Shown: positions 1 through 7,460 of the stretch, in pieces
Layout: every line of letters begins with the position of its first letter
Position numbering within the stretch: the first letter of the stretch is position 1
Source of the DNA: Nitrospira sp.
Lineage (GTDB): Bacteria > Nitrospirota > Nitrospiria > Nitrospirales > Nitrospiraceae
Reading direction: 5' to 3'
DNA: 18,031 nt
Assembly: GCA_025361385.1 (NCBI GenBank)
Contig: JANYAJ010000028.1
Location: forward strand, 1-18,031
Notes under the pieces: model-generated
The model's database searches: none
What the model was told of the DNA's origin: nothing
The model's input: the letters and a program-made list of their open reading frames with translations, nothing else
Program-made: the position numbers and the translations under genes

Positions 1-647
1 GCGAAATGAATATGGGCTTGCAAGCGAAGTTGCTGCGGGTGATTCAGGAACGAGAGGTGGATCGAGTCGGAGGGCGTGAACCGGTTTCCGTCAACATCCG
101 TCTGATTGCGACAACCAATCGTTCGTTGTATCACGAAGTCGAGCAGGGGCGGTTTCGAGAGGATTTGTATTATCGGCTGAATGTCTTCCCCATTACAGTG
201 CCTCCGTTGCGGGAGCGCCCTGCGGACATTCCTTTACTGGTGAGGCATTTCGTGGCCGTCTCGGCGGTGCGCAATGGCCTTCCGCAACCGGCGGTGTCGG
301 CGGCGGCGTATGCCATCCTTCAGGATAGGCGATGGAAAGGGAACGTGCGTGAGTTGGAGAATGTCATGGAGCGTGCTGTGCTCTTAGCCGGAAACGAGCC
401 GATTCTCCCGAGCCATTTATTGGTGGAGGCTGGCGGACAACCGGTATTCTGCGCGCCAGCGCCCTCGGTGCCACAGTCTTCTGTCAACGGATCGTTGTGG
501 GAAATGGAGCGCGAGCTGATATTTCAAACCTTGGCGCGGGTCCATGAGAATCGGACCCATGCGGCGAAAGAACTGGGCATCAGTATTCGAACCTTGCGAA
601 ACAAGCTTCGGGAGTACCGGGGGGCAACGTGCCAAGTCTCGGCTTGA
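1..647 (+). CDS. Sigma-54-dependent transcriptional activator (FlrC/FleR/AtoC-like), C-terminal part, 5' end outside window
   Basis: Enhancer-binding protein that would remodel sigma-54 RNA polymerase using ATP. The frame is open from base 3 and enters just after the Walker B region (GLQAKLLRVIQE). Further along are the sensor I stretch RLIATTN, the arginine-finger region FREDLYYRLNVFPI, the segment VPPLRERPADIPLL, and sensor II, WKGNVRELENVMERAV. The end of the protein is a Fis-type helix-turn-helix (NRTHAAKELGISIRTLRNKL), the DNA-binding part. The Walker A motif, the GAFTGA loop and any receiver domain lie upstream of the window, so I cannot say whether it is an orphan activator or a response regulator. 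It sits directly before a consensus sigma-54 promoter and flagellar genes, so a FlrC/FleR-like role as flagellar master activator is the natural inference. The family call is secure; the exact orthologue is not. Confidence 0.93.
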   Translation, partial: EMNMGLQAKLLRVIQEREVDRVGGREPVSVNIRLIATTNRSLYHEVEQGRFREDLYYRLNVFPITVPPLRERPADIPLLVRHFVAVSAVRNGLPQPAVSAAAYAILQDRRWKGNVRELENVMERAVLLAGNEPILPSHLLVEAGGQPVFCAPAPSVPQSSVNGSLWEMERELIFQTLARVHENRTHAAKELGISIRTLRNKLREYRGATCQVSA

Positions 648-690
648 CCTATCGGTATTGGCGGGAATGGACCGTACCCGGTGGGCAACT

Positions 691-763
691 CCTGCCGATC
701 GGCAGGAAGCGTATTAGACGAAACGATCCGGCAGGCTTTGTCGTTGCAGTCAGACTCTGCCGG
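691..763. promoter_or_regulatory. Candidate activator-binding region (palindrome plus half-sites) upstream of flgB
   Basis: Positions 691-706 read CCTGCCGATCGGCAGG, a perfect 16-bp palindrome. The same half-site returns at 728-734 (CCGGCAG) and inverted at 757-763 (CTGCCGG), so four CTGCCG/CGGCAG half-sites fall within about 72 bp. The palindrome centre is about 98 bp upstream of the predicted start of the sigma-54 transcript, a usual distance for an enhancer site bound by a Fis-type activator. The activator gene ends 44 bp before it. No T-run follows the palindrome, so it does not look like an intrinsic terminator. That it binds the neighbouring activator is inferred. Confidence 0.55.
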
Positions 764-770
764 TTAAAGA

Positions 771-786
771 TGGCATCACGATTGCA
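771..786 (+). promoter_or_regulatory. Sigma-54 promoter (-24/-12) for flgB operon
   Basis: TGGCATCACGATTGCA matches the sigma-54 consensus TGGCAC-N5-TTGCA, with the invariant GG (772-773) and GC (784-785) at the correct spacing. The predicted transcription start is near 797, giving a leader of about 39 nt before flgB. The same TGGCAT-N4-ATTGCA pattern recurs upstream of fliL. A sigma-54 activator gene lies directly upstream. Confidence 0.85.
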
Positions 787-835
787 AGGCTCACGATGAT
801 GTCATCGACTGCAACGAGTGAAGAGGAGGCGGATC

Positions 836-1243
836 ATGAAGATCTTCGATCACACCATGGAAATGGTCCATCGTACCTTGGATTTGCGAGGGGCCAGGCA
901 GCGGGTCATTGCCTCGAATATTGCAAACGAAGAGACCCCCGGCTATCGCGCCACCGATTTTAACTTCCTCGACTCGTTGCAAGCGGCACAGCGTGGTCAA
1001 GGACCTGTGGCATTAGCTGTGACGCAGGGCAAACATTTTAGCCCACATGGGGAGGGGCTTCAGCGGGTCGTCGGGACGCTCAGTGAGGTGCCTGCGGGAG
1101 ATCTTCCCTTGGATGCGAATTCGGTGAACATGGAGCTTGAAATGGCCAAGATGTCCGACAATGCGATGCAGTACAACGGTGCTGCGGCAATCATGGCCAT
1201 CCGCTTTCGTCAGTTGATGGGTGCGGTACGGGACGCGCGATAA
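836..1243 (+). CDS. flgB: Flagellar basal-body proximal rod protein FlgB
   Basis: FlgB is one of the proximal rod subunits that sit on the MS ring in the periplasm. The 135-residue product has the family pattern: RQRVIASNIANEETPGYRATDF near the N-terminus and a C-terminal helix with DANSVNMELEMAKMSDNAMQYN. The length is normal for FlgB. A GTG further upstream (818) is in frame, but AGGAGG at 824-829 lies 6 nt before the ATG at 836, which fixes the start there. It is the first gene after the sigma-54 promoter and is followed by flgC and fliE, the classic flgBC-fliE order. Confidence 0.95.
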   Translation: MKIFDHTMEMVHRTLDLRGARQRVIASNIANEETPGYRATDFNFLDSLQAAQRGQGPVALAVTQGKHFSPHGEGLQRVVGTLSEVPAGDLPLDANSVNMELEMAKMSDNAMQYNGAAAIMAIRFRQLMGAVRDAR

Positions 1244-1263
1244 TTTAAGTCCGAGACATGCGA

Positions 1264-1299
1264 CGAGTGCCACGAGGCAGAGACTAACTCGGCACCTCG
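1264..1299 (+). other. Possible RNA hairpin between flgB and flgC
   Basis: CGAGTGCC at 1264-1271 can pair with GGCACCTCG at 1291-1299, giving an 8-bp stem with one bulged C and a loop of about 19 nt. There is no T-run, so it is unlikely to stop transcription. It could affect mRNA stability or processing, or be chance. The evidence is only visual pairing. Confidence 0.25.
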
Positions 1300-1321
1300 C
1301 CTCTAACCAGGAGGAACGACC

Positions 1322-1771
1322 ATGGAAATGACCGATAGCATGGCGGTGTCCGTCACCGCATTAGATGCACAGCGTCGTCGGCTCAACGTAATCTCCAGTA
1401 ACCTGGCGAATGCACAGTCTACCCACATGCCAGGGGGAGGGCCCTACAAACGTCGGGATGTGGTCTTCCAGTCCACGCCAGTCACCAGTCCATTTCAGCG
1501 TACGTTCCGGCAGGTGTCGACGGGGCCTGGAGCCCACGCACTTGATGGCGTCAAGGTGTTGCGGGTGCGGGAGGATTCGAAGCCTGGACAGGCGATTTAC
1601 GATCCGCGCCATCCGGATGCCGATAAGAAAGGGTTCGTCAAGATGCCGAATGTGAATGTCATGGAAGAAATGGTGAACATGATCGGTGCATCGCGTTCGT
1701 ATGAAGCGAACGTGCAGGCGATTAATGCCACTCGTGCCATGATGAATAAGGCTCTGGATATCGGGAGGTAG
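1322..1771 (+). CDS. flgC: Flagellar basal-body rod protein FlgC
   Basis: FlgC is a proximal rod subunit of the periplasmic drive shaft. The 149-residue product shows the rod/hook family N-terminal motif (RRRLNVISSNLANAQST). It also has the FlgC-specific middle and C-terminal block: YDPRHPDADKKGFV, then MPNVNVMEEMVNMIGASRSYEANVQAINATRAMMNKALDI. The length is slightly above the common ~135-145 residues. AGGAGG at 1309-1314 lies 7 nt before the ATG and supports the start. It follows flgB after 78 nt and precedes fliE by 2 nt. Confidence 0.96.
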   Translation: MEMTDSMAVSVTALDAQRRRLNVISSNLANAQSTHMPGGGPYKRRDVVFQSTPVTSPFQRTFRQVSTGPGAHALDGVKVLRVREDSKPGQAIYDPRHPDADKKGFVKMPNVNVMEEMVNMIGASRSYEANVQAINATRAMMNKALDIGR

Positions 1772-1773
1772 TT

Positions 1774-2079
1774 ATGGATCAGATCAAGCCGATTGCGATT
1801 CCGACACCGTCATTTGGAGAACTGGGCACGGCGTCTCAGGGCTCAGGTGGCACCCCTGCCACTGGATTTATGGATACGTTGCAGCATGCGATCAGTAAGG
1901 CCAACGATATTCAGCTGCAAGCCAGCCAGGCCACAGATGCATTGATGACCGGCCAGTCTCAGAATGTACATGGGACGATGGTGGCGTTACAGGAGGCGGA
2001 TATCTCCTTCCAGCTGATGATGCAGATCCGGAACAAGCTGGTGTCGGCCTATGACGAAATTCAACGGATGCAGATGTAA
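1774..2079 (+). CDS. fliE: Flagellar hook-basal body complex protein FliE
   Basis: FliE joins the FliF MS ring and the export gate to the proximal rod and is among the first substrates exported. The product is 101 residues, the normal size. The C-terminal half carries the family signature: a helix with ATDALMTGQSQNVHGTMVALQEADISFQLMMQIRNKL and a short tail YDEIQRMQM. The start codon follows the flgC stop by 2 nt. Its ribosome-binding site, GGGAGG, lies inside the end of flgC, so the two are probably co-translated. Confidence 0.95.
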   Translation: MDQIKPIAIPTPSFGELGTASQGSGGTPATGFMDTLQHAISKANDIQLQASQATDALMTGQSQNVHGTMVALQEADISFQLMMQIRNKLVSAYDEIQRMQM

Positions 2080-2111
2080 GCCAGTTGTTGCGTAGCGAGG
2101 AGTAGGGTCCT

Positions 2112-3671
2112 ATGTTGTCAAAGTTTTCCATCAATCAACGCTTGATCATTCTGGTCGCGCTCGCCGGCTCGATCGCCGGATTGATTGCCGTGACCCTCTG
2201 GACGCAACAACCAGACATGCAGGTGTTATTTACCAACCTCAACCCTGAGGATGCATCGGGGATTGTGGATAAACTGAAAGAAACGAAGGTGCCGTACGAG
2301 ACGACCGGTGGGGGCACGACCATCTTGGTTCCTAGCGCGCAAGTGCATGAATTGCGGTTGCAGTTGGCCTCCCAGGGGCTCCCGCATGGGGGCGGTGTAG
2401 GATTTGAAATTTTCGATCGTTCGTCGATCGGGATGTCGGATTTCGTGCAAAAACTCAATTATCGGCGCGCACTGCAAGGCGAATTGGCTCGAACCATTGC
2501 CCAAATGCCGGAGATCGAACGGGCCCGCGTGCATCTCGCGACCCCGGAACGGCGGCTCTTTGGAACCGAGGAAAACCGTGCACGCGCGTCGATCGTGGTG
2601 TCGTTGCGGAACGGACAGGCTCTTGCCAAGACTCAAGTCAACGGCATCGTCCACCTTGTGGCGAGCAGCGTTGAGGGGCTCCAAGTGAAAGATGTGACCG
2701 TGGTGGATGGCCATGGACGGCTCCTCTCGTCGGCAGCCGGGAGCGATGACGCGGCAGGGCTCACTGGGTCGCAATTGGAATACCAGCGGACGGTGGAGAA
2801 GGATATTGAGACCCGTATCCAATCGATGTTGGAGCGGATCGTCGGACAGAATAAAGCGGTCGTGCGCGTCTCGGGTATCCTCGACTTCCGCAAAATCGAA
2901 ACGACGGAAGAGCGGTACGATCCGAACGGTCAAGTCGTGCGGAGTGAACAGCGAGGACAGGAGAAATCGAATGGCGTCAATGGCGTATCCGGTGGCGTCC
3001 CTGGCGTCCAATCGAATGTGCCGCCCGGGACCGACCAAGAGCCGCCTCAGACCAGTTCGACCAGCAATCAGACCAAAAATGAGACGGTGAACTACGAAAT
3101 CAGCCGGACTGTGTCCCGTATCGTGGAATCCAGCGGCAGCATTAAACAACTCTCTGTGGCGGTGCTCGTGGATGGCATCTATGAAGGGGCCAAGGCCTCT
3201 GCAGACGGAAAGCCTGCAGCCGATCAGGCCAAAAAGTATGTTGCACGGTCTGAAGAAGACATGAAGCGCATTGAGGAGATCGTGAAAAAAGCGATGGGCT
3301 ATTCCGCGGAACGTCAGGATCAAGTCCAGGTCACGAATGTCCAGTTCGACATTGCGACTGAAGAGCCGTCCACTCAGGGTGTCGAGGCCGCGGCCGATGT
3401 GACGAATCCCTTCTTGCCCTATCTTCGGTATGGGGTCGGCGGGCTGCTCTTTCTCCTGATTCTGTTCATGGTCGTGCGCCCGTTGTTGGGCATGTTGGGA
3501 TCGACGGGGACCGCATTGGAGCAGAGCGCCACCGCGTCATTGCCCGCCTCGGTCAGTCAGGTGGAAGCGGCCTTGGAGGGGAAACCGCGCTCACAACTCA
3601 TCGATATGGCACGCAGCAATCCTGAAGCGACGGCTGTCATCGTGAAACAATGGTTGAAGACCGATCAGTAA
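2112..3671 (+). CDS. fliF: Flagellar MS-ring protein FliF
   Basis: FliF forms the membrane and supramembrane ring on which the rod, export gate and C-ring are built. The 519-residue product has a first membrane helix at about residues 11-29. Ring-building domains of the YscJ/FliF family follow (DFVQKLNYRRALQGELARTI, RARVHLATPERRLF, VNGIVHLVASSVEGL). The periplasmic segment at about 275-330 is rich in Gly, Ser, Thr and Asn. A second membrane helix lies at about 440-460, after NPFLPYLRYGVGG. The cytoplasmic tail ends with SNPEATAVIVKQWLKTD, which matches the FliG-binding peptide at FliF C-termini. The length is a little short but complete. GAGGAG at 2097-2102 supports the ATG. Confidence 0.97.
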   Translation: MLSKFSINQRLIILVALAGSIAGLIAVTLWTQQPDMQVLFTNLNPEDASGIVDKLKETKVPYETTGGGTTILVPSAQVHELRLQLASQGLPHGGGVGFEIFDRSSIGMSDFVQKLNYRRALQGELARTIAQMPEIERARVHLATPERRLFGTEENRARASIVVSLRNGQALAKTQVNGIVHLVASSVEGLQVKDVTVVDGHGRLLSSAAGSDDAAGLTGSQLEYQRTVEKDIETRIQSMLERIVGQNKAVVRVSGILDFRKIETTEERYDPNGQVVRSEQRGQEKSNGVNGVSGGVPGVQSNVPPGTDQEPPQTSSTSNQTKNETVNYEISRTVSRIVESSGSIKQLSVAVLVDGIYEGAKASADGKPAADQAKKYVARSEEDMKRIEEIVKKAMGYSAERQDQVQVTNVQFDIATEEPSTQGVEAAADVTNPFLPYLRYGVGGLLFLLILFMVVRPLLGMLGSTGTALEQSATASLPASVSQVEAALEGKPRSQLIDMARSNPEATAVIVKQWLKTDQ

Positions 3672-3686
3672 AGAGGAATTGCTGCA

Positions 3687-4679
3687 ATGGCGACGCAATT
3701 AACCGGTGAAAAGAAAGCGGCGATTCTCCTGCGAGCGATCGGTGAAGATGCGGCGGCGCTGGTGATGAAGAGTCTCGACCCCAAGGAAATCAGAAAATTG
3801 GGCACGTTCATGAACGATACCGCCAATATCTCGAAGGAAGAAGAGCAGAGCGTGATGGGGGATTTTGAGAAAGCCAGCGCGACCGGCGAAGTCTCATTTC
3901 AGGGAAAAGACTACATCAAAACCATTCTCACCAAGGCACTCGGTCCTGAAAAAGCGGCCCGTTTGCTTGAATCCATGAATAGCCGCGTCTATCCGGGGCT
4001 CGATGCATTGAAGTGGGTGGATGCCAAGGCCGTGTCGCAAATGCTCAAGATTGAGCACCCACAAACCATTTCCCTCATCATGGCCCATATGGAGCCAGAG
4101 CAGGCTGGGCAGGTGCTCACTGGCTTACCTGCCGAACTGCGGGCGGATGTGGCCCATCGGTTGGCCACGATGGAGGAAGTGCAGCCGGATGTGCTCGAGG
4201 AACTCAGCGGTGCCCTCCAAGACCTTTTGATTGCCAATTCTGGTGTCCAATCCTTGACCGTCGGGGGATCCAAGGTGATCGCGGATATTCTCACTCGGGT
4301 GGATAAAGCGACCGAGGGCGGCATTATGGCCAAGATTGCCGAGCGGAACCAGACCCTGGCCGATGCCATCCGCGCCTTGATGTTCGTGTTCGACGATTTG
4401 ATCAAACTCGACGATCGCGGGATGCAAGAGCTGATGAAAGAAGTCAGCAAGGAAGATCTGCCTGTCGCGCTCCGTGGGGCCAGTCCGGACGTGAAGGAGA
4501 AGTTCCTGAAGAACATGTCGAGCCGCGCGTCAGAAATGTTGAAAGATGATATGGAGGCTCGAGGACCGGCGAAGGTGGCGGATGTGGAGCGGGCACAACA
4601 GAATATCCTAAAAGTTTGCCGGAAGTTGGAAGAAGAAGGCCGCATTGTGATTTCAGGCGCTGGGGAGGCGCTGGTATAA
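3687..4679 (+). CDS. fliG: Flagellar motor switch protein FliG
   Basis: FliG is the C-ring subunit that binds FliF and meets the stator, so it generates torque. The 330-residue product is full length. The N-terminal domain begins TGEKKAAILLRAIGEDAAALV. The middle domain carries the EHPQ motif at residues 123-126 (FliM-binding face). The C-terminal domain has the charged torque helix MFVFDDLIKLDDRGMQELMKEV at about 232-253, followed by DLPVALRGASPDVKEKFLKNMS. The gene follows fliF by 15 nt and its stop is directly abutted by the next start codon. Confidence 0.97.
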   Translation: MATQLTGEKKAAILLRAIGEDAAALVMKSLDPKEIRKLGTFMNDTANISKEEEQSVMGDFEKASATGEVSFQGKDYIKTILTKALGPEKAARLLESMNSRVYPGLDALKWVDAKAVSQMLKIEHPQTISLIMAHMEPEQAGQVLTGLPAELRADVAHRLATMEEVQPDVLEELSGALQDLLIANSGVQSLTVGGSKVIADILTRVDKATEGGIMAKIAERNQTLADAIRALMFVFDDLIKLDDRGMQELMKEVSKEDLPVALRGASPDVKEKFLKNMSSRASEMLKDDMEARGPAKVADVERAQQNILKVCRKLEEEGRIVISGAGEALV

Positions 4680-5729
4680 ATGGCGAGTCCTCTGAGTATG
4701 GAATCTACCCTGTCGCAGCCTGCACCACGCGCCACCTGGCAGCGTGACACCTCCATCTTGATCGTCGACGATGAGTTCTCGATCCAGAAGGTACTGACCG
4801 TATTATTAGAATCAGATGGGTACCGCGTCCGTGCGGTTGGGTCGGCGCGGGAAGCTCTCGCAGCGCTCAAGATCGCACCGGCTTCGTTGATGATCACCGA
4901 CATTAAATTGCCTGACCAGGATGGTCTGTCCATGCTCCAGCAGGCCTCCAAGATCGATCCACGCATGATCGGGGTGGTGATGACGGGATATGCCACGGTC
5001 GATCTTGCCGTTCAAGCGATGAAGGCCGGTGCGACAGAGTTTCTGATGAAGCCCTTCGAGTGCGACATGGTGCTCCTGACGGTCAAACGACTCCTCGAGC
5101 TCTATCGCCTGCGAGTAGAAAATGCCGTCTTGAAACAGGCGGTCGTGCGTGAGGGCGGCGTGCGGTTGGAAAATCCGTCACTGATCGATTTCGGGACCGG
5201 CCATCAGTTCGTCACGACCAGCGGCCCGTCCGACTATGACCGGGGGATTGCCGAAGGCGAACGTCGAGCCGCGGTGCGGGACGATGCCACGCAGCGGCGT
5301 GAGCAGACGCTGTTCGCCAATGCCGTGCAGCAGTTGGAGGAAGTTTGGCGGTCGTTCGGCAGCACGATGGAGTCCGATGTCACCGCCGTGGCCTTCAGTT
5401 TAGCGACACGGATCTTACGGGACACGATCGCCGAGCATCAGGATGTCATGAGGGCGCAGTTGAAAGCCGCCTTGGCGACAATTCGTGAATCAGGCGTGGT
5501 GACGGTCCGTACCCACCCTTCCGATGTGTCAGTCCTTGAAGCGGCGCGGCCGGAGCTGAGCCGCGATCGAGAGACGGCATTGGTGCTGCACATTGAAGGC
5601 GATGCCTCGCTCTCGCGGGGCAGTTGTGTGGTGGCCACGACGAACCGATTGGTCGATGCCTCCCTGGACGCGCAGCTACTGCGGCTCGGAGAGGTATTAC
5701 AGAAACGGGGGCGTGGTGGATCTCGCTGA
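4680..5729 (+). CDS. fliH: Fusion protein: CheY/NtrC-type receiver domain joined to flagellar export regulator FliH
   Basis: This single 349-residue frame occupies the fliH position. Residues ~24-126 form a complete response-regulator receiver: acidic pair D30-D31, phosphoacceptor D74 in MITDIKLPDQDG, T102 in MTGYAT, and K124 in FLMKPF. An NtrC-like exit helix follows (LELYRLRVENAVLKQAV, about 139-155). After a linker (~157-185), the FliH part starts with YDRGIAEGERRAA, a remnant of the Gly-rich FliH helix. It ends with the family C-terminus: VRTHPSDV (276-283), LSRGSCVVATT and DASLDAQLLRL (326-336). FliH normally binds the ATPase FliI and docks it at the export gate and C-ring; no other fliH lies between fliG and fliI. 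The DNA-binding and AAA+ parts of NtrC proteins are absent. The ATG abuts the fliG stop, with GGGGAGG just upstream. Both domain calls are strong; control of export by phosphorylation is inferred. Confidence 0.9.
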   Translation: MASPLSMESTLSQPAPRATWQRDTSILIVDDEFSIQKVLTVLLESDGYRVRAVGSAREALAALKIAPASLMITDIKLPDQDGLSMLQQASKIDPRMIGVVMTGYATVDLAVQAMKAGATEFLMKPFECDMVLLTVKRLLELYRLRVENAVLKQAVVREGGVRLENPSLIDFGTGHQFVTTSGPSDYDRGIAEGERRAAVRDDATQRREQTLFANAVQQLEEVWRSFGSTMESDVTAVAFSLATRILRDTIAEHQDVMRAQLKAALATIRESGVVTVRTHPSDVSVLEAARPELSRDRETALVLHIEGDASLSRGSCVVATTNRLVDASLDAQLLRLGEVLQKRGRGGSR

Positions 5730-7023
5730 ACTGATTGAACGGACAGACCCGCTCGCCGTCTCCGGTCGTGTGGCCCAGGCGGTCGGGATTGTGATCGAGG
5801 GTTATGGTCCCATGACCTCGGTGGGCGAACTCTGCGAGGTCACTCGCGAGGACGGAGAAGGGACCGTACTCGCCGAGGTCGTCGGATTTCGCGGCGACCG
5901 TGTTTTGCTGATGCCGCTTGGGGAGATGCGGGGGATCGGTCCGGGGAGCCGGCTGTTGATGAAAGGGCATTGTGCGTCGGTACCGGTTGGCCCGCAACTG
6001 CTCGGTCGGGTGCTGGATGGGCTTGGCGAACCACTCGATGGAAAGGGTCCATTGGTGACGGAGCGCCAATATCCGCTCCATGCGGCGCCGCTCAACCCGC
6101 TCCAGCGCGCGCGCATTACAAAACCGCTCGATCTCGGCGTCCGGGCGATCAATGCCTGCTTGACGTGCGGTTTGGGTCAAAAGATCGGGATCTTTGCCAG
6201 TGCAGGTGTGGGCAAGAGTGTGTTGCTCGGCATGATGAGCCGCTACACCAGAGCCGACGTGAATGTGATTGCCCTGATCGGTGAGCGAGGCAGAGAGGTG
6301 AACGAATTTCTCGAACGGGACCTCACACCGGCCGCACTTCAACGATCGGTCGTCATTGTGGCCACGTCGGATCAGCCTCCGCTGGTGCGGCTGCGGGGTG
6401 CATTGATCGCGACGGCGATTGCGGAATATTTTCGTGATTGCGGAAAGCAGGTCCTGTTAATGATGGATTCGCTGACCCGCTTGGCCCATAGCCAGCGTGA
6501 AGTGGGGCTCGCCATCGGCGAACCGCCGACCACAAAGGGGTATACGCCGTCGGTCTTTACGTTTCTTCCAAAGCTCCTGGAGCGAGTCGGGACCGGGCCA
6601 GGGGCCGGCACGATCACCGGACTCTATACAGTGCTGATGGACGGCGACGAGGTCTCCGACCCTATCGCCGAAACCGTGCGATCGATTCTCGATGGACATA
6701 TCGTGCTCTCACGGCAGATGGCCGCGCGCAACCATTTTCCGGCGATCGATCTGCTGAACAGCACGAGCCGGGTGATGAAAGACATCGTGGGACGGGAGCA
6801 TTATTCGGCTGCCCGGTCCATGGTCGAGCTCATGGCCCGCTACCAGCAATCGGAAGATCTCATTCTGTTGGGTGCCTATAAGGCGGGGACGAACAAGGCG
6901 CTGGACCGGGCCGTATCCGCACAAGATGGGATCAATGCCTTTCTTCGTCAGGAGATCGAACAACCGGCCGATCTTGGGGCATCGGTTCAGGATTTACTCG
7001 CGCTGGTGAAGAGCACCGCATGA
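5713..7023 (+). CDS. fliI: Flagellum-specific ATPase FliI
   Basis: FliI is the hexameric ATPase of the flagellar type III export apparatus, related to F1 beta. It has a Walker A loop in SAGVGKSVLLGM (Lys about residue 168 from this start) and the Walker B strand VLLMMDSLTRLAHSQREV. It also has the type III ATPase signature GEPPTTKGYTPSVFTFLPKL and, near the end, YQQSEDLILLGAYKAGTN. The frame is open back to an ATG at 5593, but that part is anti-family and overlaps fliH. The FliI-like sequence starts at VDLAELIERTDPL, so GTG at 5713 or 5716 is the likely start, with GGGGG just before and about 14-17 nt overlap with fliH. The product is about 436 residues, normal for FliI. The stop overlaps the fliJ start (ATGA). 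Confidence 0.95.
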   Translation: MVDLAELIERTDPLAVSGRVAQAVGIVIEGYGPMTSVGELCEVTREDGEGTVLAEVVGFRGDRVLLMPLGEMRGIGPGSRLLMKGHCASVPVGPQLLGRVLDGLGEPLDGKGPLVTERQYPLHAAPLNPLQRARITKPLDLGVRAINACLTCGLGQKIGIFASAGVGKSVLLGMMSRYTRADVNVIALIGERGREVNEFLERDLTPAALQRSVVIVATSDQPPLVRLRGALIATAIAEYFRDCGKQVLLMMDSLTRLAHSQREVGLAIGEPPTTKGYTPSVFTFLPKLLERVGTGPGAGTITGLYTVLMDGDEVSDPIAETVRSILDGHIVLSRQMAARNHFPAIDLLNSTSRVMKDIVGREHYSAARSMVELMARYQQSEDLILLGAYKAGTNKALDRAVSAQDGINAFLRQEIEQPADLGASVQDLLALVKSTA

Positions 7024-7460
7024 AACTGGATGCGGTACGACGGTATCGTGCACAAGTGGAAGACCTGTTGCGTATGGACCTGCTTCACGCCCGCCAGAAT
7101 CTTCAGGATGCTGAAGCCGCCTCTCAGGCCCTCGACGCACAGGCGCGGATGACGGCTGAGCGGTATGTAGCCAAGGCCAGTAGCGGGATGGCATTGGAGG
7201 AGTTTCTCGAATGGCAGATCACTTGTGACGCGGAAGCCGCCTTGCTCACGCAAGCCTGGCAGGCTGAATGTCGGTGCCGTGAAGCATGGCATCAGAAGCA
7301 GCAAGAGTTGCAGGCTGCGATGCAGGAGCGTCGGACACTCGACCGTCTGGCTGAACGGCTGCGCCAGCAGCAGCGAGTGATCCAGTATCGTGCCGAGCAA
7401 CTGCAAATGGATGAATCCGCGCGCCGTATGAGTGGGATGCCTAGCTTGCAGAATTCATGA
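7020..7460 (+). CDS. fliJ: Flagellar export protein FliJ
   Basis: FliJ is the small coiled-coil stalk of the export ATPase, comparable to the gamma subunit of F1, and carries chaperone-escort functions. The product is 146 residues, almost entirely predicted helix rich in Gln, Arg, Ala and Glu, with heptad-like spacing (RMDLLHARQNLQDAEAASQALDA and ERRTLDRLAERLRQQQRVI). Sequence identity in this family is low, so the call rests on length, coiled-coil character and position directly after fliI. Its ATG overlaps the fliI stop by ATGA, and its own stop overlaps the next start by ATGA, indicating coupled translation. Confidence 0.88.
   Translation: MKLDAVRRYRAQVEDLLRMDLLHARQNLQDAEAASQALDAQARMTAERYVAKASSGMALEEFLEWQITCDAEAALLTQAWQAECRCREAWHQKQQELQAAMQERRTLDRLAERLRQQQRVIQYRAEQLQMDESARRMSGMPSLQNS

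Noticed and set aside
691..706. Palindrome after the activator gene as an intrinsic terminator
   Set aside because: No run of T follows, and similar half-sites continue toward the sigma-54 promoter, so a protein-binding role is more likely.
2226..3323. Long open frame on the minus strand (365 codons) opposite fliF
   Set aside because: It lies wholly inside the unmistakable fliF gene, has no recognisable domain or ribosome-binding site, and is a codon-bias shadow of the forward gene.
5593..5712. Upstream extension of the fliI frame to an ATG at 5593
   Set aside because: The extra 40 residues overlap conserved fliH coding sequence and do not resemble FliI N-termini; GTG at 5713/5716 fits the family length.
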